64,000 nt of DNA. It comes from Paramacrobiotus metropolitanus. Taxonomy: Eukaryota > Tardigrada > Eutardigrada > Parachela > Macrobiotidae. The DNA is taken from assembly GCF_019649055.1 (NCBI RefSeq), contig NW_026570281.1:310001-374000 (forward strand), read 5' to 3'. The translations under genes and the position numbers were made by a program. Of this stretch, positions 43,401 to 56,200 are shown piece after piece. The notes beneath the pieces are model-generated. The model saw only the letters and a list, made by a program, of their open reading frames with translations. It was not told the DNA's origin and made no database searches. The first letter of the stretch is position 1. Each line of letters starts with the position of its first letter.

Positions 43401-46400
43401 AGTTGCCTGAACGTTTCTTTGGACAGTTCGAAGTGCTTGTTTAAATTTAAATTTGTTAGCACTTATTTTTGAAAATAAAAATGGTGATGCTTTACAGTCA
43501 AAAGGATTTACTTTCAAAAAAATTCTGGCAGATACTGTAAAAAGTAAAGCCGGTATCGTGAGCAGCAGCTAATCATTCTGATGGTGAATACATACGACTA
43601 CGCGTACGAGCAGCAACGTTTAATACGAGTATACAGCACAACGTCAGTTTCTGCTAATACTCTAGGTACGTTGTTTAAATAACGATGAAAATTATTGTAA
43701 TTTAAACTATCAAACTATTATAACTTGAATTTGTGCTATAAATAAATTACGCTGTTGCACGTTGTTGCAGAGTGGTCTCGAATCTGATTCACCTTCACAT
43801 TCCAGCGGAGCCCAAATTCTCTCCCAGGTACGCATTCAACGTGTCCAGTGCAGAACACACGTAACAAGTAATTAGTAACCATTGCAACACGCCGCAAAGG
43901 TCATGCTGCCGTGGTCTCTATAGACTGCCTGCGTCACATCGACGCATGCGTACGCATTATATTCCAGCCGGTTTCGACAAATCTGCCAGAAGGAAAGCGT
44001 ACCCGTAGTTTGTATAGCTTGCCGGTGATATAGCCGTCTTGCCTAATTATGGTGCTATGGTCTTGTCTTAATTACACGTCTTAGTTAATTTTTTTAATTG
44101 AAACATGTTGTGCAATTCGATCAATTGGATTGTAGGCATCAGGTAGCAATGGGAAGAGCATCCAGAGGAACGGAACAGCCGTCCCGGATACAGCCAACCA
44201 GGAGTACGACGTCAACCAGCTACTGCGCGATCTCTATGACTCCGTCGAGCGCGAGACGGATCTCCGTGATCAGCTGACCTTTGCGGAAGAGCAGGCCCGC
44301 CGATTGCGAGGGCAACTGACAGACACGGAGCACGAAAACGACTCCCTGCAGCATCAGTTGAAGAAACTGTCGGCCGCCCGCCCGCCATCCGGTGACTACT
44401 CTAAACTGGCCGCTCCAGAACAACTGGACATCCTGCAGATCAACGAGGACATGAAGATTCAGTTGGATGTCGCCGAGCACGAGGTCTCTCTTCTCAAACG
44501 GAAGTTACAGGTGCCGATGGTGATTCGGGTTTTCTAAATAAATTATGATTTTGATGTCAACAACTACTAACTACAGGAGGCGGACCAGAAAAACGAAGAT
44601 CTAGGCGTCGAGGTGAAGCGGCTGCGGTCATCGTGTGACGAACTGAAAAGTGCCAAAGAAACGATGAGTGCCGCGCTAAACAACTCAACCCACCGTGGTG
44701 GTGACAGCACACCGGTGAGCCAGGAGCAGAAGGTGAAAGTGATGGAGGCGGAGTGCAACGAGCTCCGGCGGAAGCTGGTGGACAAGGAGCGCCAGTTGGA
44801 ACGGCTGTCATCGCAAGTAGAACTTGTGAAACGGCGAAGCACCCTGGACCGTAGCCGCTCTCTAGAGGACGGCCAGTTGATCGATCTGCGCCGGCAGTTG
44901 ACGATGGCCGAGCAGGAAATTAGCGTGCTCCGTCAGAAGACGCACGGGCTGGAGAGTGATAATGACAGGCTGTCGGTGGAGAACAAGCGTCTGCATTTTG
45001 GCGTCCGTGCAGCCTCTGCCGCTGGCAATCACAGCAGTAACAGCAAGCGCGGCTCCACGGAGGACCCCGACGTAGCACGGGCCGTCAAATCCAGTGAGGC
45101 GCTGGCCTCCATCAGTGAACAGTTCACCGACAAGTACCTGGCCGACATCACCGCGCTTTCAGCCGCCGGTAAATCGGCCCAGGAACTACTGGAGGAAATA
45201 GCCGGGCTCAAGCAGCGCAACGAGGAGATACAGGCGGCCATCGGTAATGCACGCGACGCCTACGAAAAGATTTTGGCCAAGGCGCCTATCAAGAAGGACA
45301 TTGCCACGCGCCAGGAGCTCAAATCCCGCATCGACGAGTTGGAGGCCGACATGAGTGAGTGTGGCTAGCCGAGTGCGCTGCATACAGAGAATGTTAATTT
45401 TAATCAGCATATTAATTAATCTTGACATTGAGCAGAGTTTGCGCTGACCGTTGCCGAGCAGGAGGGCAGCGCGGCTAAGCGGCTGCAGACGGAAGTGGAG
45501 GAGCTGCGCGCGAAGGTCCGGCGTGTGGAGATGCAGGATGCGCCCGTCAGCGACGAAGTCAAGGAGTACCGCATCAAGCTGTACGACGCGCAGCACGAAG
45601 TGGACAACCTCAAGGTGGAAATTAAAGACCTCCAGACGAATTTGGTCGAGGAACGCCGGCGTTCCCGCACGGTCAGTCAAGACTGCATGCCCCACTTTTG
45701 TTACCTTGAACGGGAGTTTTTATACCGGCTTCTATTTGTAACGTGGATTTTGGGAAATTCTGCTGGGCTTGAAAGCTGTTATATGACGCATGAACTTGTG
45801 TTGTAGAGTGAAAGCGACATCATCGCTAAAGAGCGGATGGACACGCAGTTGCGTAATCTCAAACAGGAACTAGCCAAGCAGCGGTATATGGTGGAAGAAC
45901 TGACAGCAAAGGACAACACGGTACGGGTTAATATATTGCTATGCTGCACCGGCATGGCAAATTTAACAGTTACTTTAAAGTAAAACGTTTTTGCCGATGG
46001 TCGCACGCTGCCTAAAAAAATTGTTTCATGTCTGCAGCTCTGCAAACAACTGGCGGAGTGGCAGAAGAAGTATCACAGCCTAAAGGACGCCTATAAGAGC
46101 GACACAGACGCCTGGCAGAAGGAACTAACGGATCTGGAGCAGGAGCTGAGTAAGGAGAAAGGCCTGCGCACCAACGAGACCGGCAGTAAGAAAACTTTGG
46201 AAAAGGAGCTGCAACAGGCTAGGAATAAGAACGCTACCTATGAAGACCAGATCCGGAACCTTATCGAGGCCGGAAAACTGAAAGGGAAGGACTTACGCGA
46301 CAAGAATGCCAAGCTGGAGACGGAAGTGGCCAAGGATCGTAAGGCCCTGGAGGAGGTGCGTATGCAGCTGGACAACCGCCAGGCGGAGGCCGCCATGCAG

Positions 46401-49400
46401 GATACGAAGAAGCAGGCCGAGAAAGAGCGGCTGGAACAGAGGGTTAGTCGGTATAAATATGTGGTGAAATAATTTTACATGGTGACCTTTTTGCTTGCAG
46501 GTGAATAATCTGGTGAAGGAACAGGAAGAGGCCGCCGCCCAGAGTAAACGCGAAAGCGACAAGCTACGCAGCGAGGTTGAGAAGTTGAAGAAGACGGCGC
46601 TGGAGACAGAGAAGGCGCTGCAGGAAGCAAAAAGCGAGGCAGAAAAGCTGAAAACACAGCAAGGCAGCGGCGACGCTGGGACCACGCCCAAGGGCGGGTA
46701 CGCGCGTCTGTCGGCCTACGAGCGGGCGCGCGCCAACGAGCAGATCAAAGAGGAAGTGGAGAAGCTGCACAAGCAGAATCTGGAGCTGCAGAAGCAGCTG
46801 CTAGATGCGCGGCGTGCTGGCGATGAGGCCGGGGAACAGCTGCAGCGCAGCGAGCGCAAGTGGACATGCGAGCGTGACGAGATGCAGAGGAAACTGCGGC
46901 AAGATGAAAAGATTCACAAGGCGGAGATGTCGGCAGTTAGCATGCGTTTTGAGAACAAGCAGCGATTGCTGGAGGACGAAAGCAAGACGCTGAATGTGGC
47001 GCTCAAGCAGGTGCGCGTAGAGCGCGACACACTGCAGGAGCGGCTGGAAGGTGTCACGCAGCACAGCGGTCGACTCAAGGACGAACATGCTGACGCTACA
47101 GCTAAGCTGGACATAGCGGTCAGTGGTATATGTGCATTAATTAATTTTGATGTGCTCACTACATTCATATCTTTGCCTGTAACAGAATGCTCAGTTGGCC
47201 AGCCTGAAATCAAACCGGGACTCCGCCCAGCGGCAGCTAGATGACGTCCAGAGCCGACTGAACAAGCTGGAGTCGGAGCGTAACGACACCAAGAGCAAGG
47301 CGGCCAAGGAGAAGTCTTCCTACGAGCTTAAGATTGCCGAACTGCAGGACAAACTCAGCCAAGTAGGTTTGCTGCTCTAAGAGTCTGGGTAACCTACGTC
47401 GCATAAAATATTTATGCTTGATAAGAACACACCTTGCGCTTGAGCTGTTTGTTGAGAGATTAGCGTCAACAGAAAATCGGCTACTTTTAGCCGAGGTCAG
47501 CTGTAGGATAAGATTGTTGTGGAAATGCGATGTATAGATTTGAGCCAATACTGAACACATGGTGTAGGAAGTAGCATCTAGCCAGTTTACTGGGTTTAAT
47601 AATATTATGATAAATCATACTATTTTGCTAACTGCATACAACTGGCCGACAGGTACAACAGTTTTATTTTGCTGGTAGTATGAAGGTCAGCACGCGAAAC
47701 TGTCGGCCTATGCGTTGAAGACACGACAGATGGCGCAGGGTGGAAGTAACAGCAGCGGCACAAGCAAAAAGAACAACGGGGAGCCGGCAGAGGCCAGCGA
47801 CGCCCGGGAGCGGGCGGAGGCGGCGGAGAAGGCGGCCAAGCGGGCGGAAAAGGAACTGACCGATGTGAAGGCCCAAGTGCTGGCCCTCAAACTGGACAAG
47901 GAGCGGGAGAATGACCTCCTGCGAGCCAAAATTCGCGAAGTATGGCGTTTATCTCAAAACCCTGCTATTAAAGCGCGCGCGCGCACTGCATCTCACGACG
48001 GAAGGGCATTTAAGGCACTTAGTGTTGTAGTCGTGACTTGAGAGAGCCCTTGTGCGCCATCCTCTAACCGTGTGAAATGTGTATTTGCTGCATATGACAT
48101 GTTATTGTTTTGTATAGTTACAAGACAAACACAAGCCAGTAAGCGACGCTCACGTCAGCTTGAAACTGGCCTATGATTGCTTGCGCACCGAACTGGACGT
48201 CATCCAAATCGAGCGGGATGACTTCGCTGAACGGCTGGCCGAGAACGAGAGCTACCAGATTAAGGAGCGCGGCAAGATTGACCAAATACTCTCCGAGGTG
48301 AGTGGTTTAATGACACGCTCGTTTGGTCATACCACAAATTACAACTCAGCTGCAGTCATATCCGCTCAGTATAACGTGCTACGGAGTGTTGACTGAGTGG
48401 TGATTTCACAGATCCAGAAGCTGAAAGAAGTAGCACCCAGTCTGATGTCCTCCGAGGAAGACCTCTTCCTCTCCTCGCCCTCCGCGCCCAAACGGCCTTC
48501 ACGAGGCCGCACCCGTGACACCCAGGTCGACGATAAAGCCATACCCTTCTTGGCCACCACGCCCACGTCCGACCACAAAAAATACAAGGGCACGAAGAGT
48601 GCCGATTTGCAAAAGGCCATTGATAACGTAAGCGACTCTCTGCAACAGCCCCGCGGATTTCCCACTGTTATAAATTTTTCCACTTAATTTCGGCTAACTT
48701 TAGCCGCGCGGAAAGATTACGTACTGCAATGTTACTCCAGAATGGTTGTTGTCATATTTAAAGCGCTTTCACGTCATTTTTTTGCTAATGGTTGCAGATT
48801 ACCAAAGTTAGCGAAGACATCAAAGCAGAAAGAAAGACGCGGCGTCCAATACTGCCTCACAAACGGTACGACACGATAAAAATTCAGATGATTTGCTTGT
48901 TGAACTGCAGAACGGTTGAAAAGCCGTATAAAAAGCAGAGCGAAGTTATCCGGTTTTGTCCCTGTCGAATAGGTCTCAATCGGCCTCGATAGCGGAGTCT
49001 AGCGCCGGCGCTTCGCCACTGATCCGGCGCTATCCCAGCCTAGACGACGACGAAACGGGCGACGCGGTCAGTCTGCCGGCGCCCACGCCCCTCAAGTCCA
49101 TCGCCAAGGTTAGCCGTAACCCGCGCTTCCCCTCCATTCCACCCAGCTTCATCGTGACACCGCCCACCGCGATGCAGCAACAGCAGCAGACACGGGACAA
49201 ACTGCGAAGCCGCGCTTACGAGCTGGCGGCAGCCGGGCACTCCGCATCGCCCATCACGGAGGAAAGTTTCACCAACCCGGGCGGTAGCTGGGACTCCATC
49301 GACAGCGACATCAGCACCGAGTCATGGAATCTGCCGCTGACGCGTCCCGCGCACGACGATCGGCTCAGCTACATATCGTTGCCTAATCTGCCGCAGAAAG

Positions 49401-50026
49401 TGGATACAGCCACCTCCATGGAGGACAAGCCCAAGCGCTCCCTGATGGACGTAGCCAAGGCCAAGCGCAAAAAGCTCATGGCCAAGCTGCGTCCTCTCTC
49501 CCTGCACTCCTCCACAGAGTCCCTCGAGGAGACTGTCCGCGTTACGCACTCCGACTCCTCCGGCTTCTTCGAGTCACCTTCGCAACCAGCCAAACCCAGG
49601 GCGCCGCCTACTCCGCCTTCTCTACCCGCGCATACCCCCTCCCCGTCCGAGTTATCGACGAGGAGGTCTCCTTACGGCTCCGCGCCCGCCACCGTGCAAT
49701 CCAGTCCTAATACGGCGGCCCGTGCTGCTCCCGCCGCTAAGGAATCCATTCCGGCGCCCACTGTGCCTGACAAGACTCGCGTCAAGGAAGTGGCCAGGGA
49801 ACGGGCAGGGGGAACAGCGACAACTAACACAACCGCCGCGACCAGCACGACTGCCACCTCAACCGCGCCGTCAAGCGCTGCCGCGTCCAGTTCAACACCT
49901 GCCGCTTCCTCCGTCAAAGAGGTCAAGTTTACGGAAGGAAAGGCGGGCGCCGGTAAGCCGTACCTCAATGTGTGGAGGAAGCCCATTTCGGATATTGCGA
50001 AAAAATTCGAAAACAAGAGCAAATAA
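40440..50026 (+). CDS. Large coiled-coil cytoskeletal protein, MTCL/SOGA-like
   Basis: About 16-18 exons run from a Met at 40440 to TAA at 50024-50026. Verified in-frame exons include 40440-41357, 41878-42741, 43771-43827, 44136-44510 and 44577-45354, and the large last exon from about 48973. Exon 1 is disordered and Ser/Pro/Thr-rich but contains a compact Cys/His motif, CQHFEGQVFRKNRCKTCLRD (residues about 62-81) followed by KSEH, like the N-terminal CxxC-type motif of the MPRIP/outspread family. A very long coiled coil follows (41880-48660) with acidic/basic heptads. The segment NCRILQFKLRKAERKCDEL closely resembles the MTCL1/SOGA family signature. The last exon is disordered, Ser/Pro/Ala-rich, with a short conserved-looking end KPYLNVWRKPISDIAKKFE. 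I infer a microtubule- or actin-linked scaffold. The exact orthology is uncertain, so I give no symbol. Confidence 0.75.
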
Positions 50027-50297
50027 TGCTGATATGCACCTGTACACCTGATTATATTGCCACTTTTTTATTGATTACAGTGATTCGTATTCTTCTGTAT
50101 TTACTGATTAATAAAAATTTCAAATTCCGTCTGCCTGATTTATAAAAAACTGACACATCAAAAGCATTGAAATCCAAGTCATAATAATCACAGTTGGCGC
50201 TAGCAAATGCAGCATTCACAGAATGCAGCTCTCGTAAAATTTCTACGCGACCAGAGACACCACACTGACCCAAAACATGGGCAACCCCAACGAGGCA
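50027..50297. terminator. Convergent 3' junction of the MTCL-like gene (+) and huntingtin (-) with interlocked poly(A) signals
   Basis: Only 271 bp separate the two stop codons. A plus-strand AATAAA at 50110-50115 would end the MTCL-like transcript. A minus-strand AATAAA at 50072-50067 would end the huntingtin transcript. If both are used, the two mRNAs overlap in antisense over roughly 50-100 bp. Confidence 0.5.
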
Positions 50298-53200
50298 TCA
50301 GGCATCATCGGCCGATCCGGCGACAAGGCTGCAGAGCTCTCGGAGAATAATGTCGCTGCTTTGTTGTGTCGTTGCCGTACGGACAGTGGCCAGAAAGAGT
50401 TGGCGTACGGGTTCTATTTGCATCTGCCTTCTGAAATCGTGCGCGGCCCGCAGAAACACTTCACGCAGGTAGGGGTCCAAAACCGGGCCCCGCAACTGCA
50501 GATATGGAAAGATCGCGGTCAGACCGGCAGTAGAAGCACAGACAAACAAACAGGCCAGACTCCAGACGGCCACTGCCGGCGGCTGGCGCTGGGCGAAGTT
50601 GGCGAAAGACAAACTGATCCATTCTTCCACCACGGATTCTAGGCGGTGGCGTTTCAGCTGTTGCACCACCTACACGAAGAAACACCATTCAGTGGGCAAC
50701 TAATCAGCGATGACTTCTCTCTGGTACCGTGGCCATGAGCCGGGCCGCGAAAGGCAGCAGCGGAGGCGCGGCTGACTGGAACTCGGCCATGGCGCGGTTA
50801 ATGACTTCATGCAGGGGCATCTTGTTGGTCAGCAGGGTAAGAAAGAGGTCGCCCAGAATTCTCTGTTCAGCGCAGTAGCAGCGGCCGATGCGCTGCTGAA
50901 TCAGCGCCAGTCTCTCCAGGGCCTGGATCAACTACGGTGCAGTTAAAGAGAGATGGGATCTGTTCGCCTAAATTCGATATTAACACAGAACTTTCATGAA
51001 CGCTGCGTCGTTTACCAAGGGATCACTATGAATGTCCATCATAGCAGCACTGGCGACGTCTGCGCTGATGCGGCCAGAAACTTCTTCTCCGTCTAAAAAC
51101 GACATCAAAGCTAGTTGTATGCCCGAGGAATCGACCATTAACAGTGGTTAGCGCTCAACAGCCGAATAATGAAACGATAAAGGAAGGATTAGAGCGCGAT
51201 ATGCAGGCGGACGCATTGCCTACCTGGATCTACACAGCAAAGGAGAAAGCCGAAGATAAGGAGCGATCGAGGAGGCGGAAGATTAATGCTGCATTTGGAG
51301 TCAACGTTAGATAAAATGGACAGTGGCCTCGTCGGCAAATATTTGCTTGCACAAGCGTACCTTTCCAAAGCGGTCTTGATCAGCTGTTCACGAAAAACGC
51401 CGTCCAGAGGGCGCTTGTCGATTAAGTACCGCGCCAGGGCCAGCAACAGGCTCTTTAGCGAGGGAAAGGACTGTCGTTCAACAAGCCAAATTTAAAATAA
51501 ACAAATTTAATACACAGTACCAAATTACTAATGAACTACAGCGATTAATCGCTAATATTAGTCACTGTCGAACGGCAGAATACCAATGTGTGCGCCGCGT
51601 GCAGCTGCAGGAGGAGAGCGTCCTGATACGGATTGACGCTGGCTTCCTTGGGCTTGGCCACGAAGAAGTCTATCTCCGTCGCCAGGATGCTGTACAAGAT
51701 GCTACCCAAATCACCGCAGGTAATGCGTGCCCTGCAACAAAAAGACGTCACCTACATACGACATGGAAAACATGAACAGGTTATGGTCTGACCTGCTCTC
51801 CAGTTCGTAGATGGTGGTGGACAAGTTGAGCAGCCACTGCACGGTCTTTCCTGAAGCGACGTCGCCGGGCTGATGCTGTTGCAGCAGACGCAGCAGCATT
51901 CGCGCACAACAAATGCGGTTAGCCAACGACTGACTGGCTCTGCCTTCCGCCGACTTCTTAAGCAAGCTCACTGCGTCTTTTTCCTACAGATATAAAAGCC
52001 AGTTAACAGGATGCAGACAACGCTGTTGTGAGAGAAATCCTTACCTCATCCATAACCGAAGCCACCTTGCCAACAGCGTCCATCATATGGCCGTAAAACA
52101 TGCTATCCTCGGCATTCTTCAAACGGACGATCTGCCGCACCAGCGAAAACATCCAACCGAAATTCTTTTGGTCGTGAAAGATGTTTGAGAGCAAAATAGT
52201 CTACGATTTGCATACACAAAGGTCATCTTATCAGAATGATGAAAGATGCGCATAAGAAAACCGAAACATAATACTGCTGTACCGATTTGATGAGTTCATC
52301 GAGAATATAGGGTGACAGTCTTTTCAGCTTTTCATCGGATGTCCAATGACTGTAAAGATCCATGACGAACTTAAGACAGCTCTTCAAGTCGATTTGGTTG
52401 CTGTCACCGGTCCGTAAATCCTCAACCGTTGCGCCGGCGGCCTGTGGCGACCCCTTCATCACCCAATGACAGGAAGACTCCTCAAGTCCGTCAAAGTGCG
52501 ACAAATGGAAGTAGGCTGGTCGTTGCGCCAGGCCAGCAAACTGCTGCTGCACCCACGACTCCTCACTGGCCATGTTGCAACTGCTCCGGCTGACACGCGC
52601 GTAAAAGCTGTCTAAACGTCGACGTGGGGACTGCGGAGGCAGTGCCGGCTCGTCCCTACAAAGCACCATCAAATATCTAATGCCTAACTGCGTCACTGGA
52701 AGATTTTCATCTACATGTATTCAATTGCTTGTTCGCCTCCGTTACCTAGCCAAACGGTTCCCGGGGTGGCCAGCCAGCACCGATTCCAAAAGTAGGCCGG
52801 TTATGCAGCGCAGCGCCATGCGTCCGCCAGCAATGCGACTGACCGTGCTGTCCTCACGCAAGGCTTCGTCCGCCGCGCTCTCTTCGTCAATGGGCACCGA
52901 GCTGAGAACACTGAGCAGTGCCATCCAGATCTCCTCGAAGCTCCGTCGACTGCTCCATCCAAAGTGGCCCACACGACCGATGAACTCTTTCAGAACGCTC
53001 AACTCTTGCAAGAACTCCACGGGGATGGAACTGCTTTCCCCCTCGCCCGCTTTCCAACCGGATTTATATATGGAAGCGGGAATGCGCACCATGTCCACAA
53101 AAGAGGGAAACCGAGCTAATCCTGGAGCACAGTATCAACTGATATTTATCCTGTTCGTTTCACTTTCGATGAACTATGCTACAACGAAATTTCGAAACCA

Positions 53201-56200
53201 TACCTTGGATGACACCGGAAAGCGGGCCATCGCTAAGAGGAAAACGTCGGTCAAACCATTCCGTCAGCGCCATAACGGGTACATTCTCTCGCTCTAGCAG
53301 GTGCTCTTCGGCGCAGAAGCGGTATTCCTTCTGCACCGCACGTGCCACACTCTCCGCAATTCTATCGCTCTCCGATGGATGCGTCCGCAGCCAATGGGAC
53401 CACATGGGCAACTGAAGGCATACGAGGAGGCACTGGACACTACGGCGGTATAGCAGGCGGCCGTAGCTGCATGTCGGTATCGCCGCCAGCTATTACAGCA
53501 TTATCCGTCAAATGAAGAATAAAATAATCACGCAATCTTAATTTATACTGCAGTTACTAACCTGAAGTCCAAGAAGAGTAAACTCAATAAAATTCCCCAT
53601 TACATCATCCGGGACTGTCCCCCTGACACGCACCAGCCGCCCTCCGTATTCAACCAGCGCTCCCGCCAAAACCACCCACAAGCGCTGCCCTTTGTGGCTG
53701 ACAGTCAACGCTCTGTGATCCTCTGTAGTGCAGTCGGTCACTTTTTGCAGCAAAACATCCGCTGCGGCGCGAAACAGAACGGACAACTTTTCCGGCTCAA
53801 ACGCCGCCAGGCCACCCTGCTCAGACTTGCCACGGAAGCAACTGCGCAGGATAGTCGGGCTGAAATTCTGATCTGTGAGAATTGTCAAGACCGTCTCTTC
53901 ATTCAGCAGCCTCATCAGCGCCGCGATGCTGTCGGCGTTATCATCCGCAGAGTTCAAAGCTACCCAATGCACGAAACCCGGTATCCACATCGAAGTATGA
54001 TCGGTTGGGGCCGTACCGCTTTGTGTTCCTGGCTCCTTCTGTCCAGCTAAATTTGTTACCACTTTCTTAAGTTGACTGTATCTCTCCTCAGCCCAGGCAT
54101 CCACCAGGGCCTCTTTCCCTTCCGCTGTCAACACAGATGCATCTATGTTACCACCCTCATTCCGCATTACATCGACCAGTCCCTGCTGGATGGCTGAACT
54201 GCCCGGCCGGCTGAATAACGGCTGAATGACAAAGGCACTTACGCCGGTCAGGCCGGCAAACAGTTTCTCCATTAGCCCCACTGAATGCTTTCCGAATCGC
54301 TCCTGCAGCATCTCCACTTCCACTGTGGACAGCTCATCGTTCAAGTAATCCTGACACAATCGCACGGCTTCTTCGCGGCACGTGAAGGGCAAGACGCCCG
54401 CCTCCACGGGAGAGCGCACCAGGTTCCACGTAACATCCACAATATGTTCTTTTAAGGGGAATTTGCAGTTGCGATTCCAGAAGCGCGGTTCCAGATCGCA
54501 GCCGGTGGAGGCGTAGCGGAAGCGCATCCAGGCCACCATGCATACCACCGATAAGCATGGGTCCTGCGCCCGTTCGGCATGGATATCCCGCATGACAGTC
54601 TTCAGGCTGCCCTGGGCCACCATCTCCACAAAATATATAAGGCTCTTCAACAGACTGCACTGCACAAAGTCCGACAGGGATCCGGAAGACGGGTGCCGGC
54701 CCAACACGTCCAACATGGCCGACACGTTATTGACAAACTGCACCGCCGCCGCGTCGTGAGCTGCTTCGCCGGGGCTTTCCAGTGGGTGGTTTTGGTTAAT
54801 GTTGGCAAACAGTTTCAATAACGGTCGGACCATTCCGTTGGAAAAGAAGCCATCGATAACGGTGGAAAGGAATGCTAACGACGCGACGGGGGGCGTTTCA
54901 CAGCGAACCAGCGACTGAAAGAAACGCTCAAATGACGGTGACTCAATCAAGTTCTGACTCCTGATTACGTCCAAGAACGCTGAGATCCGCTGGAAATCTT
55001 GCAGACTGGAGCACGCTAATTGAGAAGGTGAAAGCTTGCTAAATGCCGATTCCACGAGATCGCGCGTCTACAAGAACAAAACGAAAAAGTAAAAAACAAT
55101 TCAATCCATTTTGTCAAGGTACCATTGATTTATCACCTGCAAGTCTGAAGTTTTCCGGTCTAACCTCAAAAAAATTTCTATTATATTTGCTGTTTTAAAT
55201 TGAAAGTCGATAACCATAGTGCAAACACATAGACATTAATAGTTTAATTGCATTATACTTCGTGTAACAGTTTAATTCAAACCGACTACCATCAGCGACC
55301 TGTGTTGTAAATTCTACCTGTAGTAAACAGCGCTCGGTAAAAGGCGTACTGCATGGACTGTTGCACATGAGCCAGTAAGTAAGTACACCGCGGCAGATAC
55401 GGACGCGCGCGACAGCTGTTGCATAATTACAGGCATACCAAAAACTTAAAAATCACCTTGAGTTCGTAAAGTCCAGCGCTGTTCCTCAGCTGGTAAATGA
55501 CGAAACGATGCAAGAGTGCGAAAGCGTCGGGCTGTGGCAGACACCTGATTACCATGGACAGTACCACTTCCAGCTGGGCGTCGCGTTCTTCCGGACCCAC
55601 ACTGTTGGCCCACTTCCGGTATACCGCGTCGTCAAAGAGCAGACTGAGCACCGACAGTACTCCCCGGCCGGAAGCCATTAGACTATCGCACAGCTGCATG
55701 ATGTGCCCGTATGTCAAAATCCGCTGCTGGAAGATGAATTTGTCATGCGACAGGTGGATGAAAAAGCGGAATAAGTAGGGCAGCAAGAGCGCCGTGTCGT
55801 CCTCGGCGACCTGGCCGTACTCCATCAGCTCAACCTGCTTGAGGGCGTACTTGAGGAAGATGTGCTCCCCGTCGAGGACGTTGTAGTTAACGTGCAGCTG
55901 GAGGAGAAGCACCAGCAGATCCAATACCTGCACCTGGGTGGTCGAATCGGTGGTACAGGTGTAGAGCTGCAGCGACCTGATCACCACCGACTCGAACTGT
56001 CGGATGGTTTCCGACATGGCCGCGCGCTTCTCCTTGGAATAGCTCTTAAACAACGCCTCAAGATCCTCCAATCGTCGCGTTTCCCAGCTGCGTGCCCACC
56101 GCTGTCCCCACTCTTCCTCGTTGGCGCCACCGGAAGCGGTGGCTCCTCCTATCGCGACATGTTCAATGGGAAAGGTGACAAACAGCGGCGAAAAGTCACG

